Positions 12,046-24,900 of a stretch of 64,000 nt of DNA are shown piece by piece (positions within the stretch are counted from its first letter, which is position 1; the number at the start of each line of letters is the position of its first letter). The DNA is from Paragordius varius (taxonomy: Eukaryota > Nematomorpha). The position numbers and the translations under genes were made by a program. The notes under the pieces were generated by a model, which searched no databases, had not been told where the DNA came from, and was given only the letters and a program-made list of their open reading frames with translations. The DNA is taken from contig OZ176054.1 in NCBI GenBank assembly GCA_964247055.1, positions 1,178,001 to 1,242,000 of the forward strand, given 5' to 3'.

Positions 12046-15000
12046 ATGCATAAATCAAGCAATTATTTACGGTACATCAAAAACGTTATACCAAAAAAGA
12101 ATCCATTTTTGTGTGACAGCCTTGAGGTTTTGCAAAAAATTTTTAAATTTTAGCTAATGGTTAATTATGGATATATTCATCATGGGTCAGTAAGTGGGAC
12201 TTACAATTTATTACCATTAAGCCAAAGAATTATGGATAAAATCGCTCATCTTTTAAATTATTCTATGCAGACAGTTCAAGCTTGTAGAGTTACGATGCCC
12301 AGTTTAGCTTCTCAAAATATATGGAAAACATCTAATCGCTTAAATAGTAATATATAATTCATAAATTTTGTGTAATAAACCGGATTGTATAATAGTTGGG
12401 GAAATTTAATAACGTTTAAATAAATTATAAGTATACCAATATAAATTTAGATGGCAATGATTTAATGAACAAAACTGCATCAGACATTTTTCAAATAGTT
12501 GATAGAGGCCGGAATCGTTTGTGTTTGAATCCAGTATTAAAATGTAATTAATTATCATCAAATTTACAAATATCATTGTTATTAGACACACGAAGAAGCC
12601 ATTTGTGCGTTAGTCAAAGAATGCTTTAAATCAGTACCAACTTTTCACACAAAAAATATGAACCAAAAGGTATATAAACTTACGTTTTTTATTTTTTACA
12701 GGGCTTTTAAGTTGTCTAACACGCGGCTTTCCGTGAATTTTTGTGTTGATCGGTAAAAATTTTAAATATAATCAAAATTGTATAATTAAATTTTTAGCAA
12801 ATGAAATATTTTTTTTGCTAAAAATAGAAATTTTTTTTTCCTCTTCAAAGGTGAATTTTTTTAATTATTTCTTCAGAAATTTTTTTATCGATTTATTTGC
12901 ATCATAGATTTCTTTTTTTGTAAGGGTATAATAATTTCTGATGCACCGAACATAAAATAATCGATATCATTTTTTAAAAATTAAATAACCTAATAAAATT
13001 TGTTGGAAGCCCTAACAAATTTGGCCAACCTGCAGTAGTTTGGACAATGTGAATGAAAATTTTGCATAAATTAAAAATAATCTTAGTACTAATAACAATT
13101 TACTTTCCTGCACCACTTTCAATAGTCAAAAAAATTTATTTCTATCTTTTTAGATGGAGAGTTTTCCATAACGTTTAATGTAACAGATTAGTTAGTTAAA
13201 AGTAGGTTATGTAACATTTTTATGAGGACGACTCATTACATTTTTAAGTTTTTTAGGTATACAAATATAATCACCAAATACTTGGCAATATATTTTAGAG
13301 AGATAGAGATTCCTTTGATGCAAGCCCAAAATTAAAACTGCCAAAGGCGAACGAAGATATTTCGTCTTAAATTATTGATTTTAGTAATTTTATCTAATAA
13401 TAATGGTTCTTTGATTAGTTTTTCGTGATTAACCCTCATTCTCCTATTATATTTTGATAATCAAATGTATGTCTAACGATACTATTTTACAAGACCGTTT
13501 AGGATACTAAAAACAATTTCTACACAAGAGTATTTCATATATAAATTTTAATGGAAATACGAACCAATTTTGTAAACAAATTAATCACCCTAGGTATTGT
13601 AAAATAATAGTTTTACATAGGGCTAATAGTATTCTAAACATCAGGTGTTTATACACATTTGTAAGCAGCTTGATTTTTTAGTTAAAATGCCATTTTGAGC
13701 CATTCGTGTTGGACACCCTTGTTTTAGAAGATTTTATTCAAGATTAGGCGATACTTATATATTTATTAAGGTATACATCATTAAAACTCACAATTCGATC
13801 CCATCATATAGTTTTTGACCTATCAACTTTAACTCTTATAACTCAGATAAAATAAACGTATTATAAGAGCTCGACTAATAATTTACATAAAACTTCACCC
13901 CCAATCAAAAACTTTAGGGACTTATTTTACCTGGAAATAATCAAGAAGTAAAAACTTAGATGTTGCCAACGTTGACGATAACGCTGGGAACGATCGTAAA
14001 ATGAAACATACAGACATATCATATACGGTACAATGGCTCACCACCATGCCACAAAAAAACGATGATGTGGAAATTAATTTATGTATTTCATTGACTTAAA
14101 AATTTTCATACTGCATTCGAAATTTATACAAATTGGCATGTTAAATTTATTAAACATGATTAAATGAGCGAAGATAAACAACAAAATTGCCCACTAGTTT
14201 TTAATTTAAGGTTTAAATTTTTATCATATGTGCCATATATGCTTTGATTGGTACTACAGACATAAAATTACAAAGAATTTGTCATCCATGATGATGTCAA
14301 ATCAGTAATCCTAAAGATTGTGACTCACATAACAGAGCGTTAGGAGAAAAACGATAATGTCTTACAAAAAACTTTTGATATATAGCAATAGGTTTTTTCA
14401 TCAAAGTAAATAAATCAGGGACTTTTACAGTTAAATATATTATGTGGCTATTTAGATAAAATATTACCATGTAAAATTAACAGTAAAGAGCGATAGTTTT
14501 GAAACGCAAAGAGTGAAAAATATTGATACATATCCACTTATTTAACCAATAACTGAGCTCTTTAGTGTAAATATTTCGCTACATATAAAAAACTAGTAAT
14601 GTAGGGAACGAATATGTTAACTATGCGTTTTAAAAGATAATTGGTCCGCTTTAAAGATACCCATAGATATCTGATTGCTTCGAACAATGTATTTTTTCAC
14701 TACTCAATATACAAACCAGCTGACTATATAATTATAAAGGTGCATAACGATCAGATAAAAAATATATAAGCAATATTAGCATTCAGTTTTCTGTTTCTGT
14801 TGGTATTAAGACGAATTTTAGTTATTACATTTTTTTCGAATTTCTTACTTTAAAATAAATTTATACGATGTTAGATCTTCTTGTACCAAATCGGAACTAA
14901 ATATCGCGATGAAGCCAAACCAAAACTTGGTCTTTTACGGACCCGTGAGTTTTGCATGAAAGATGCTTACGCATTCGATTCAAATAGGGAATCAGCCCTG

Positions 15001-16763
15001 CAAACTTATCTAAATGTTCGCAATTTATACGAAAGAATATTTTCTGTACTTTTGCATTTACCTAACCAGCTTTCAAATATGAATGATAAGAAACATGGGT
15101 AATTGATTATTAAGTTTTTTAGTAAATAACGATATTTTGCTTTGATTGGGAAAACATTTATATAGCCTGGAACGGTTTTTGTTGAATCGGAACTATTCAC
15201 TGTTTTATAACCGTTTTTTCTAAAAAAATGAATAAAAACGACTGCGGTTGTTGTGATTTGCGATTTCAAAGATTAACAGATCGAGGACCAAAATTTTTGG
15301 ATTATCATATTAAACCGACCAGATTTTAATATTTTGTAACACATCATTCATAAATAACCTTTTTGAAGCGTGTGTTTATAAAGTTCTTCCATAAACCTTT
15401 TAGTGATCGAGTTCAAACCAATTTTGCCAAATTGGACTGCGCCCACTCCTTTTATACGGTTCAAATTGGAGAGCTTACACCAATTGAAAACAATTCTAAT
15501 ATTAATAGTCATGATAATAGTCCTGATGTAGGATTAATGGATGGAACCAGTCTTTTATCTCATGAATTTCATATCCCTTCTCCCATAGGTGAAGATAAAA
15601 TCCTAATTTGTCCAAATTGTGGATATGCCCAAATCCATAAAGAAACTACTGACTCTCATAACTCAAACATTCAAAATGGATATCACAATGATTTTGAGCC
15701 TAGTGATGTCCCATCAAGTGCCAGAAACAAAAACATAAACACCACTCGTGATAAAGGTATATACTTACGTTAAATATAATTTTATCACTAAATTATATAA
15801 GGATCATATTTTTCAATTATTTAGCTCATGTTCGTAACTATACAACCGCTAATGGAAACCAGGAGAATGTAAATACAAATATCCTTGAAAATATTGATAA
15901 TGATGAAATTAATTCTACCAATAATGACTTAGAATGTCCATACTGTGCCGTAAAAGGCAAAACATCCTCAGAGTCTGGACACACAAAACCTTACTTAAAA
16001 TCCATAAATAGCATTGAAATAGGGCACACATTTTATTTGGGTGATAGGTAATTCTTTGTAAAAGTCTATTTAGATTCTCAAAACCATTCAAAATTACGGT
16101 TGATGGGTTCAACCAATTTTCTCAAATGACTTGTTTTGGGATTGGTGTTACCAGGTTAATTGCCGCTGCTTTGGAATGTGCTTTACAGTTTAATAAAAGT
16201 AGAATAATTTTTTCAAGATTTTTTCGTTATAATCACATGTACTAAGAACAACTAGTTAAATTGAATATATAAAAATGTTTAACTTAAATTTATGATAAAA
16301 TATTTTTAAAGGTGAAACGCATTCAGCTTCAAAAACTCCAACATCCTTATTAATGAATTGTCGTTGGCCTTTGATGGTTTCTCCTTTCACATTTGCTTAT
16401 ATTCCACCAAAGAAAGGAAGTCTAGAGGAAGAACATTTAAAGAAATATGGTATATTAATTAATACAGTTTAATTATTTTTATCCAATGTTTTATGCTTTG
16501 GCATAAAAGAAAATTTTATTATATTATTTAATATAGGAAATGATTTTGAAAAATCTATACACTCATCAGATGGCCAAATGATAAGAGATGACTTGTTGTT
16601 TGAGGATAGAATTCAATATACAATCGGGCGACGTTTAAAGGAAATTCAAATGATTGGAGTTCCTTACATAATAGTGGCTGGCAAAACTGTAATTTATATA
16701 TTTATTAATAAAAATGAGAATGACTTTGATACAATTTTTCCAAAAATATATAGGTCTTTTTAA
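12046..16763 (+). CDS. PARS2: prolyl-tRNA synthetase, mitochondrial
   Basis: Ten exons (12046-12126, 12154-12346, 12451-12533, 12586-12669, 14875-15098, 15404-15756, 15825-16047, 16074-16198, 16312-16449, 16537-16763) give 1731 nt and 576 residues. The enzyme charges mitochondrial tRNA-Pro. Class II features are clear: motif 1 region ([20 protein letters not shown]), THEEA in the TxE loop, motif 2 ([20 protein letters not shown]), [32 protein letters not shown] and motif 3 ([17 protein letters not shown]), then a C-terminal anticodon-binding domain ([20 protein letters not shown]). Human PARS2 is about 475 residues; the extra length is mainly Asn/Ser-rich linkers, one of which separates the CPNC and CPYC pairs far more than in the human enzyme. 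Introns range from 26 nt (16048-16073) and 27 nt (12127-12153) to 2.2 kb. The ATG at 12046 is the first in frame; an N-terminal targeting peptide is not obvious. Confidence 0.93.
12708..13721 (-). mobile_element. possible hAT-type element in PARS2 intron 4
   Basis: The left end (AAGTTGTCTAACACGCGG) and right end (GAGCCATTCGTGTTGGACAC) resemble the two ends of the hAT-like MITEs at 35280-35561 and 50132-50411 and have the same relative orientation. The 1-kb interior shows no coding similarity and I see no clear 8-bp duplication, so these could also be two separate fragments. Confidence 0.3.
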
Positions 16764-18295
16764 ATTCAATAATGAGAAAATTCACAAGGGTAATTTGCCG
16801 ATTTAGTTGAATTTTAATTAGCCACTCAGGTGTTATTAAGTAAAGGCAATCCCCAAAATCCTGTCGAAAACACGAGGCCTATTTAAATTAAATACTTATA
16901 GCTTTTTCAAGAATGCGCCACATATAGTCACTTTTTAGATTTAAACTTTTTCTGAATCCCAAAAGTCTCTATCTCTAAATTTTTCCTGTATAAAGACAAA
17001 AATATAGCTAGAATTTTTTTATATTAACGGTGTAAAGCCTTTCTCCCATATTATATACTCAGTTTCTTACTTGATACTTGAGCTTTTTATCCTCATTGAA
17101 GGTTTCAGTTAACTATCTTATTCCATAAAATCTTGTTTTTAGACATTTGGTAATGTTAAGATTTAATATTTTTATGTCATATTTTATATTGTTCCAGAAG
17201 TGTGTCGGGCGTCTTTTGCGGTTGTTTTCAATGATTGTATAGATATAATAATTTATTAATAATCAGTAAATCATCGTGGCGCATGATAAGGCGCATCAAA
17301 TAATAAAATCATAATAGTTTATTTTCGAATTTTTTGTGATTAAAAAGTTAAAATAGTGTGTTTTGGTGCAAAATTATATGCGCAAAAATTTTTATATTTT
17401 GTTAATTATTTTATTGTATCAAATAGATATTACAAAACCCAATGAAATATGAATGGTGGGATATGTATAGAGACAAAGAAAATCAATGTTCTTTCTTAAC
17501 AATTGCCGAAATATGGCAAAATATTCAATCAGTTTTGGAGTCTAAGAGACATTTATTAAGTCATATCGATTGTAAATGATACATACAATAAATTCTATAA
17601 TATTCGACACTACAATCCAGAATATAATTTTGTTGTTGACCTTAAAAATGTAAACTTCAATGTCGGTCATACGCAATATTTTATATAAGTGTGGTTAGAC
17701 AAAACAACACAAGAATATTAAATGACAAAAAATAAACCATATAAAAATCATATTTGCATGTGCATGATGCAAAGGCGATATAATAGAAGGTTATACATAT
17801 ATTTATACAGATGTTAGATTATTCTTTGGGCTAAAGTTATGATGTATTAATCATATATTCAAAAGATTAATCGCGCAATCGCGGCTTTTTTGCGGTAAAA
17901 GGATACAATCGTATATTCAATGTCTTCCGTTTGTGACCAATGTACGTGAACCTTTTTTTATTATAGCTTCCATTTAGTGACTCTCAATAGTTTATTTTTT
18001 TGTTTCATTCTTAACCTTGTGAGACCATTAATATTCAAGATTGTCCAATACCACATTTCAAATGCTGCAATCCTTTTTTATCATTCTGTGTTAGTGTCCA
18101 ACTTTCGGCAGCATAAATTGCTAACGGAAAACCACAATGCATATCAAAATATTTATTGAAATATCGCTTGTCTGTGCAAATCTTACGATTTTCGAAATTA
18201 ATATGTATCAGCTGTTTGTGTTTAATATAAATAGTTCATTTTAGCGTAAAATAGGAAATTATCGGAGCTCGCATATTAAAATTAAGATTTAATTA
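16764..18295. other. intergenic, no supported gene
   Basis: Between PARS2 and element 2 I found only a short open frame (17442-17579, plus) without recognisable similarity or clear splice partners. No RNA gene or repeat boundary was seen. Confidence 0.5.
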
Positions 18296-19094
18296 CACTG
18301 TGCGCAAAAAAGGCGGGTAAAAAATAAACAAACATGATTTTTATCTAGAATAATAAGAAATCCTTTGGAAAAGGAGACCCCAAAAATTTTGCGGCAAAAA
18401 TGCGCTCCAAAATGGAAATATTCCATTTTTTCATTTTTGACTAGAAATAGATTTTTGTCCATATTTTTAAAACTTATTGAGCAAACATGATAAAACTTTT
18501 ATATATTATATAAAACCTAATATATTCTTAAGAAAAATACATAAAATATCTTAAAGTTTCAATAATTTTTTTATTCCACAAAAATAGAAATTCGTAAATT
18601 TTATAACATTGTCGAAATATATTATAAAAAAATTATTTGTAAGAACTCCATTTTGTTATTATTATTTAAGTTTATGACTTATATAACATACCAAAGAGTT
18701 GGTATATATAATAAAGGCTATGTATCTTTTTAAGTCCCTCAAAAAATTTGTATTTTTTGAAAAATTTTTGCGATTTTTGTTGCATTTTCCTCACATGCTT
18801 CTCACTGTTTCATAAATACATTAATCCGCATTTTTCAAATGCGAATACTGAAAAACCAATAAGTCTTCAAGATTATGAAATTCCCTTTATATTTAATAAC
18901 ATAGTTAATATTCAATTGCAAATTAAATAAAGACCTTTTCTGCTATATATATGGAAGGTATCATCGCCCTACAAATTCGATTAAAATAACTGAACAAATA
19001 ATTACCTATTACAACATGTATTTTGCTAAGAAATTAGTTCATTACAAGGAAGTATGAGCCTACAGCAAGGTAATTATATTAATTCCGGTGGAGG

Positions 19095-19173
19095 GCTACA
19101 AACCAGGATGGAGAACGGTTCCATCAAACGCTCAAACATAGAGAAAAAAACTATACTAGTTCCAATAGTTGGT
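19095..19173 (+). pseudogene. remnant of the element-1 type transposase
   Basis: Twenty-six codons read ATNQDGERFHQTLKHREKNY and then SSNSW before a stop. This matches the 'SDExGERFHQDIxxMEKRYxG-W' signature, equivalent to ISDQRGEKGHQ in the element-1 protein. No other part of the gene is readable here. Confidence 0.6.
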
Positions 19174-19299
19174 GAATACTATTGGAATCATTTTATGTCT
19201 GACTAATATATTCATTGTGTATAAATAAATTTAAATTCTTATATGTATTTGAAGTGTTGTTGTTGGGTTAGACTATCTTCTGATTTGAAGCTTGTCGTA

Positions 19300-19452
19300 T
19301 TATTTTCTCCAAGAAGTGTGATCGAGATCATCATTAATGTTTATATTTATTATTTGTTTGAGTGCATGGTAGCTTTTCCATGTTTGTGTGATTCTATCTA
19401 TGATAGCCTCAGTTACGCCACCGTTGTCAGTAATAATGTGACCTAATGTTTG
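19300..19452 (-). mobile_element. LINE reverse-transcriptase scrap inside element 2
   Basis: The minus strand reads QTLGHIITDNGGVTEAIIDR, then a Trp-Lys segment and ALKQI. This is the same post-palm region of a non-LTR reverse transcriptase as in the scrap at 10444-10566, but in the opposite orientation relative to the transposase signature. It ends in a stop at 19300. Confidence 0.5.
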
Positions 19453-20354
19453 AATTGAACAACTGTTTCATAATCAGATTCATTGTGTATCGTATGGTTG
19501 GGAGTGTTTGAAGAGATGTTGCAGGAGCAATTTTTGCAAACGAAGTTTGTATTTGACAATATCTTGATAAGACCGGAACATTTTTATTTTAAAATTTTGC
19601 AGAAACCTAATTAAATATTCCTATTGTAAAAGAATGCTAAAAATTATATCGAATAAAAATAAATCCATCTATTATCAGTTTTTCAATATATATAATTGTA
19701 ATACTTGTTTGATTTATAATTTGGCAATAGAGTTTCTGGAAGTAGATTATTTACAAATGTCAGAATAGGTGCAAGAAAATTCTATATTATGATCAAAAGG
19801 TCTTTAATTAAATTTATTATCTATAGATTAAATAGTATATAAACATTTATCCAAAGTAATGTAATGGGAATTTCATAATCTTGAAGTTTTATTGGTTTTT
19901 TCAGTATTCGCATTTGAAAATTGCGGATTAATGTATTTATGAAACAGTGAGAAGCATGTGAGGAAAATGCAATAAAAATCGCGAAATTCAAAAAATACAA
20001 ATTTTTTGAGGGACCTAAAAAGATACATAGCCTTTATTATATATACCAACTCTTTGGTATGTTATATATAAGTCATAAACTTAAATAATAATAACAATAT
20101 GGATTTCTTACAAATAATTTTTTTATAATATATTTCGACAATGTCATAAAATTTACGAATTTCTATTTTCGAGGAATAAAAAAAATTATTGCTACTTTAA
20201 GATAATTTTGTGTATTTTTCTTAAGAATATATTAGGTTTTAAATGGAATATTTCCATTTTTGGGCGCATTTTTCCCCCAAAATTTTTGGGGTCTCCTTTT
20301 CCAAGGGATTTCTTATTATTCAAATCATGTTTGTTTATTTTTTTGTGCGCAGTG

Positions 20355-21180
20355 TTTTATATAAAAAAAATTTTTTGCTATTTTTTGATATGGACCAAAG
20401 TGAATCCTTTTTTCATTGACTAGTAAGGTCCAAACTAAAAGGACCATTAGAATCCTCTTATTATAGGTATAATTTTCATTACTCCTGATTTTGTTGCCCT
20501 GTGTAATGGTTATCGATATGATATGTTATAAAAAGAGAAAGTAAATAATCATAAACAAAATCAGTTGAGAACTGCAGTTTTTCATTATATGATTAAAAAC
20601 AAAATAAATAAGATGAATCATTTTTTCCGGTTCCTTATATTTTTAAACGGCCGTGGAGTGGTTTTGACTCAAGTGTTTTATGATTCCAGTTCTGCTTCCT
20701 TTTTTTGATTTTCTAAATTCCATTGTTATTATAAAATAAGAGTCAAGCGCAAAAGCCCATGGCCACAAAAATTAACTGCTATTTCAATTGAATAAATAAT
20801 AGAAAAGTTTATTATTTAAATAAAAAGGTGTAATTTAACCATTTTGTACCCGTGTTTTCGGCCTATAACCTTACTAAGAAGTGTTTGTCTAAAAGCTTGC
20901 AGCCGCCTTAAACACCTAATCCTCGGGATTAAAAATGGAAAACGATTATTTTTCGAAATTAGTGTTTTATAATTGTATTAAAAATTTTGTTTGGTTAAAG
21001 TTTAAAAATTTTAAATTAAATGTTTTAATACATCAAAAAACTAAACGAAACACTCTCTCCTGAGATGAATCAGACAATTAAACACAACATAACATTAATA
21101 TTGAAAGAGTCAAAAAATAAAAAATGAGAATCCACTATGGACATATTAGATATAACTGGTGTTTTATTTAAAATATAAAT
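20355..21180. other. intergenic, nothing recognised
   Basis: AT-rich spacer between element 2 and the tRNA gene. No exon, RNA or repeat boundary could be supported. Confidence 0.45.
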
Positions 21181-21187
21181 AAAAAAA
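21181..21187 (-). terminator. RNA polymerase III terminator of tRNA-Ala
   Basis: On the minus strand a run of seven T residues begins directly after the discriminator base of the tRNA, as expected for Pol III termination. Confidence 0.8.
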
Positions 21188-21259
21188 TGGAGGTATGGGG
21201 TTTCGAACCCCAGACCTTCCGCATGCAAAGCGGACGCTCTACCACTGAGCTATACCCCC
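21188..21259 (-). tRNA. tRNA-Ala (anticodon TGC)
   Basis: The 72-nt minus-strand sequence folds as a standard cloverleaf. The acceptor arms are GGGGGTA and TACCTCC with discriminator A; the D-arm A box is TAGCTCAGTGGTAGAG; the anticodon stem-loop is TCCGC-TTTGCAT-GCGGA; and the T arm is CTGGGGTTCGAAACCCCA, containing the B box. The loop TTTGCAT gives anticodon TGC, alanine. No intron and no encoded CCA, as usual for a nuclear gene. It diverges from the small gene at 21320. Confidence 0.95.
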
Positions 21260-21319
21260 GTGTGCTGTGTTACACTCATTTGATCATTATGTACCTTTCA
21301 TTAGTGTAAATTTAAACAC

Positions 21320-21904
21320 ATGTTTCGAAACAAAAATCAAAGCAAATACGCCTATGCATATTATCTTGATCAACCTTTTCAATCGTATAAATCAGAAGAT
21401 CAAGGAATCAAGCATACAATTCCGGGATACAACCCTAAAGGATGGACACTTGTTGATAATTTTAAAAATGTTAGCACGGAAAGTGCAAAAAAATCTAGGC
21501 ACGCTTTAAGAGGGTAAAAATTTTGATTAACCTACAGAAAATTATTAAAACCCAATGTGAAAGATGGGAAAAAACATTTGAACGAAAACATTTATTTAAA
21601 ATATCATGAAAAATCTGAAGCTATCGAAAAAGAATGCAAAAAACGTGACAAAGAGTGGAGAAAATCCATCGAGGCAAACGATGATTCCAAACAAAAGAAT
21701 CATATTTCCAACAAACAACTTTCAGAAAATAGCTTTAACCAAAACAACAATACAAACGATCTTATTTTACCAAATTATTCCTATTGGCCTAGCATTTTTG
21801 AAATAAATCGCATTAAAATCGTTAAAAATGAATTACTTCCAAAAAGCGCCTTCGGTAGGTCTTTACCAATAATAGAACCCAAACCATTTTGTTATAAACA
21901 TTAA
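21320..21904 (+). CDS. small lysine/asparagine-rich protein, unknown
   Basis: Two exons (21320-21513 and 21538-21904) split by a 24-nt intron encode 186 residues. I do not recognise the family. The N-terminal part contains IPGYNPKGWTLVDNF, the middle is a highly charged Lys/Glu stretch with coiled-coil character (EAIEKECKKRDKEWRKSIE), followed by an Asn-rich linker, and the C-terminus reads LPKSAFGRSLPIIEPKPF. No signal peptide or membrane segment is seen. The stop lies 39 bp from the stop of the convergent LARP7-like gene. Support comes from the in-phase junction and from a composition unlike the flanking AT-rich DNA. Confidence 0.65.
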
Positions 21905-21943
21905 TTTATTAATTATATTTATATATGGAAAAATAAATATTAT

Positions 21944-24900
21944 TTATAATTGTGTAGTTTTTATGAATTGTAAATCGATCCATTGGGTGTTGATAATTTT
22001 CTCGCATAGATATGAGTTTTTGAGCATAACATACCCTACAATGAAGAACAAATATATGTGTAAATAGTTAGAACACAAAATTCATTATTTATTCTGATTA
22101 AAGAGATAAAATTTTGAATTTATGTCAGGCCTTAAAGTTTAATTATATACCTTGGTAAGCATGTTTGGAAAATGGGAAATACTGTTTCAATATTGATGGA
22201 AGAATATTGTCTAATGAACTAAGGTTTAGATGTGTTTTGTGGTTATTGATTTTTATTTCTTTTTGTAATGGGATTAGGTTATCAAATAGATATACATTTA
22301 TGTATTTTTCGTCAACTCCAGTAATTTGACACAATGTTTTCTATATACATATAATTATTTTATATATAAAATTAATAAAATCAAAATATTCAATTTTAAC
22401 ACTTTATTTTTAAAAACATTACATTTTGGGGTATTTACAGTAAAAACATTACATTTTGGGGTATTTACAGTAGAGTTTCTATTTAATTGTTTTGCAGTTA
22501 ATTATAAAACATTGTTCTCTTAAATTAGATAAAAAAGATCATCTTTAATTTTCTAATCTATAGAATTTTAGGATAAATCCAAACGATTTCAAACAGCTTA
22601 TTTTGAAATCAATGAATAACACTTCGTGAATTATAATAAAAAAGCTTTCAAGCTAATTATTTATCTTCCATAGACTTTTATCTGTTGTCTTAACGATATA
22701 AAACTCCAAAAAGAAAAATGGCGGCAAAAACGTTTAGGATGATTATTTATAATCAATATTATATTTTTTAAAACCAATAAAAAACAAGCCTAAAAGATGC
22801 TTATATTTGTATGTGGACGAAAATCTTCGAAACTTTATAAGTTATGAATTTAAAATGGCTATACAAAATGTAATGATGTGTTAAAATTATTACTTGAATA
22901 TCGATAGCAGAAGTAATATGACGATTGTGTTGACTAGAAAATAAAAGAACGTTGGGTTTTGCCAAATTACATTTATGCATTTCAAACAATTGTTCAATGG
23001 AAGTTTTTTCAAATTTATTGTGATGTTCATTACAATACGTGAGCCACTGAGACCTTAAAATAAAATATTTAAAAACTAAAATATATCATTTAAAATTTTA
23101 ATACAAGCATTCGGTTTAAAAGGAAAAAATAATATTAAATACATTTATATTGCAATATTAATATTGATTTAAGACCTAAATTATTATATTTTTTATTTTT
23201 AATCTCACAATGCAACAATTACAAAATTTATAGAAATATTAGTTTAAGGAATTATAGATGTACATACTTAAGTATACCATTACACTTCAAATCTCCCATT
23301 ATTAAAATTCACCCTTAAACAATTCAAATTCACCCTAAAAACGAATAATGTGTTTTTTTAAGATTAAAAATTACCTATTTTTTATCTTTAAAAAACATGA
23401 AAATTTGTTTAAAATAATACTGAAACTAAAGATATATATATTAATAATGAGTTATATTAGTTCGAAAACACATAATTTATTTTGGGGTATAATTATTCAT
23501 GAATTTGAATTGTAAATGGTATTTAAAGTAATTAATATTAAGTAGATTTAATGGGGGCACCAGTCTTTTCAAAATAAGAAAAAAATATTTTTTATAATTA
23601 AAATATTTCTCTAGCAAAATAATTTGTGAAAACAATTTTTAATCATACTTACCGAGTCATTAGGAGGGTCTGAGAAATAAAACTTTCGGCTAACCCAAAA
23701 GTTTTGGGAATACGTTTACGCTTTCGCCGTCGTTTCGGATTTTGGGAAACTTTGTTGAGCAATTTTGTTTCACTTACAATCGTTTGAATGGGAAAAAGAT
23801 TTTTTGGAATGTTTTTCTTAATTATTTTGGGTAAGGCGGAAATGTGATTGGGAACAAAAATGGTTGTTGAGATATCAACCTTTTTATTATCATGAGTTAC
23901 AATAGGATTATGCAGGCGGTTTTCATTACTTACGATCGCTTTTTCGTTTATTGCACCGTGATTGATTTTTTCAAAGCTTAAAACATTTTCTTGATTTTGA
24001 TGATTGTGTTTAAGTCGTTTGTTGGGCAAAACAAGTTTTTCAAATTCTGGAGAATCAAAATTTCTTTTATTTGCCATTAAATGATCAATTTTCGGTCGTT
24101 TAACATTACTTATTTCTGTTGGAGTATGAGAGTGTCGTTTAAATCTATTAGGTATCTCAGGCTCATCTTTGCAATTACCAAGGGTATGATTTAACTTTTT
24201 ACCACTTGACTGTCCTTCTGTATTTAACAAATTATCCCCTGTTTCAGGTAAAGAATGCCGCTTGTTTAGAGCTAACGAATTAGGTTGGATATTAGATTGT
24301 GTTTTTGGTTGTGAAGTTAGCTTTTCAGCATGCAAAAATGTCCATAAATTTTTAAATGTTTTATCATTTTTACTACTATTGCACATGAGCTTTTTACATT
24401 TAAGAGCCAATTTCAAAGACTCTTGAGACTCGTAAATAATAAATGCATAGGGTTTAGGTTTTTTATATTTATATATTTTACAAAATTCAATTGGGCCAAA
24501 AAACGAAAACCACTTTTTGATATCAAACAAATTAATATCGGTAGAATTCGAAAAAACAGGATTCAACTAAAGATAAAAAGGACAAAAATACCAAATACAA
24601 AGATCTTGTATGGAAGTCATTACTTTTCAACTTGGACAATAATCCAATACAATACAAGTCTTTTAAGCTACAAACATTAGTTTCGTAATTCACCTAAATT
24701 TTAAGAAAAATATACGTCAAAAATGTCTGATTTGCTTAAAACTCGTTTTATATCTGAAATGTTTGAAGTTATTCTCCTTACTTCGTTAAACTCCAAAAAA
24801 AGTGATATAGGCAATTCTAAATTTTATGTAACATTTACCGTTGTCCAAATCTTTTCCCAATAAATTTTGTAAATATGCATCAAAATTAAGATTAGATGCT

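Larger units (their letters stand above)
18296..20354 (+). mobile_element. non-autonomous CACTGTG-family transposon (element 2)
   Basis: A 2059-bp element starts CACTGTGCGCAAAAAAGG and ends CGCAGTG. Arms of roughly 600 bp (about 18296-18940 against 19795-20354) are inverted copies, for example AATGGAAATATTCCATTT near each outer end and TCTTCAAGATTATGAAATTC nearer the centre. The flanks are TTA on the left and TTT on the right, consistent with a decayed 3-bp duplication. The centre holds a short remnant of the same protein family as element 1 and a LINE scrap, so it is probably a deletion derivative of an element like element 1. Confidence 0.75.

Noticed and set aside
17442-17579. 45-codon open frame starting MKYEWWDMYRDKENQ
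   Set aside because: Reads like protein but has no recognisable similarity, no clear splice partners and lies alone in spacer DNA.
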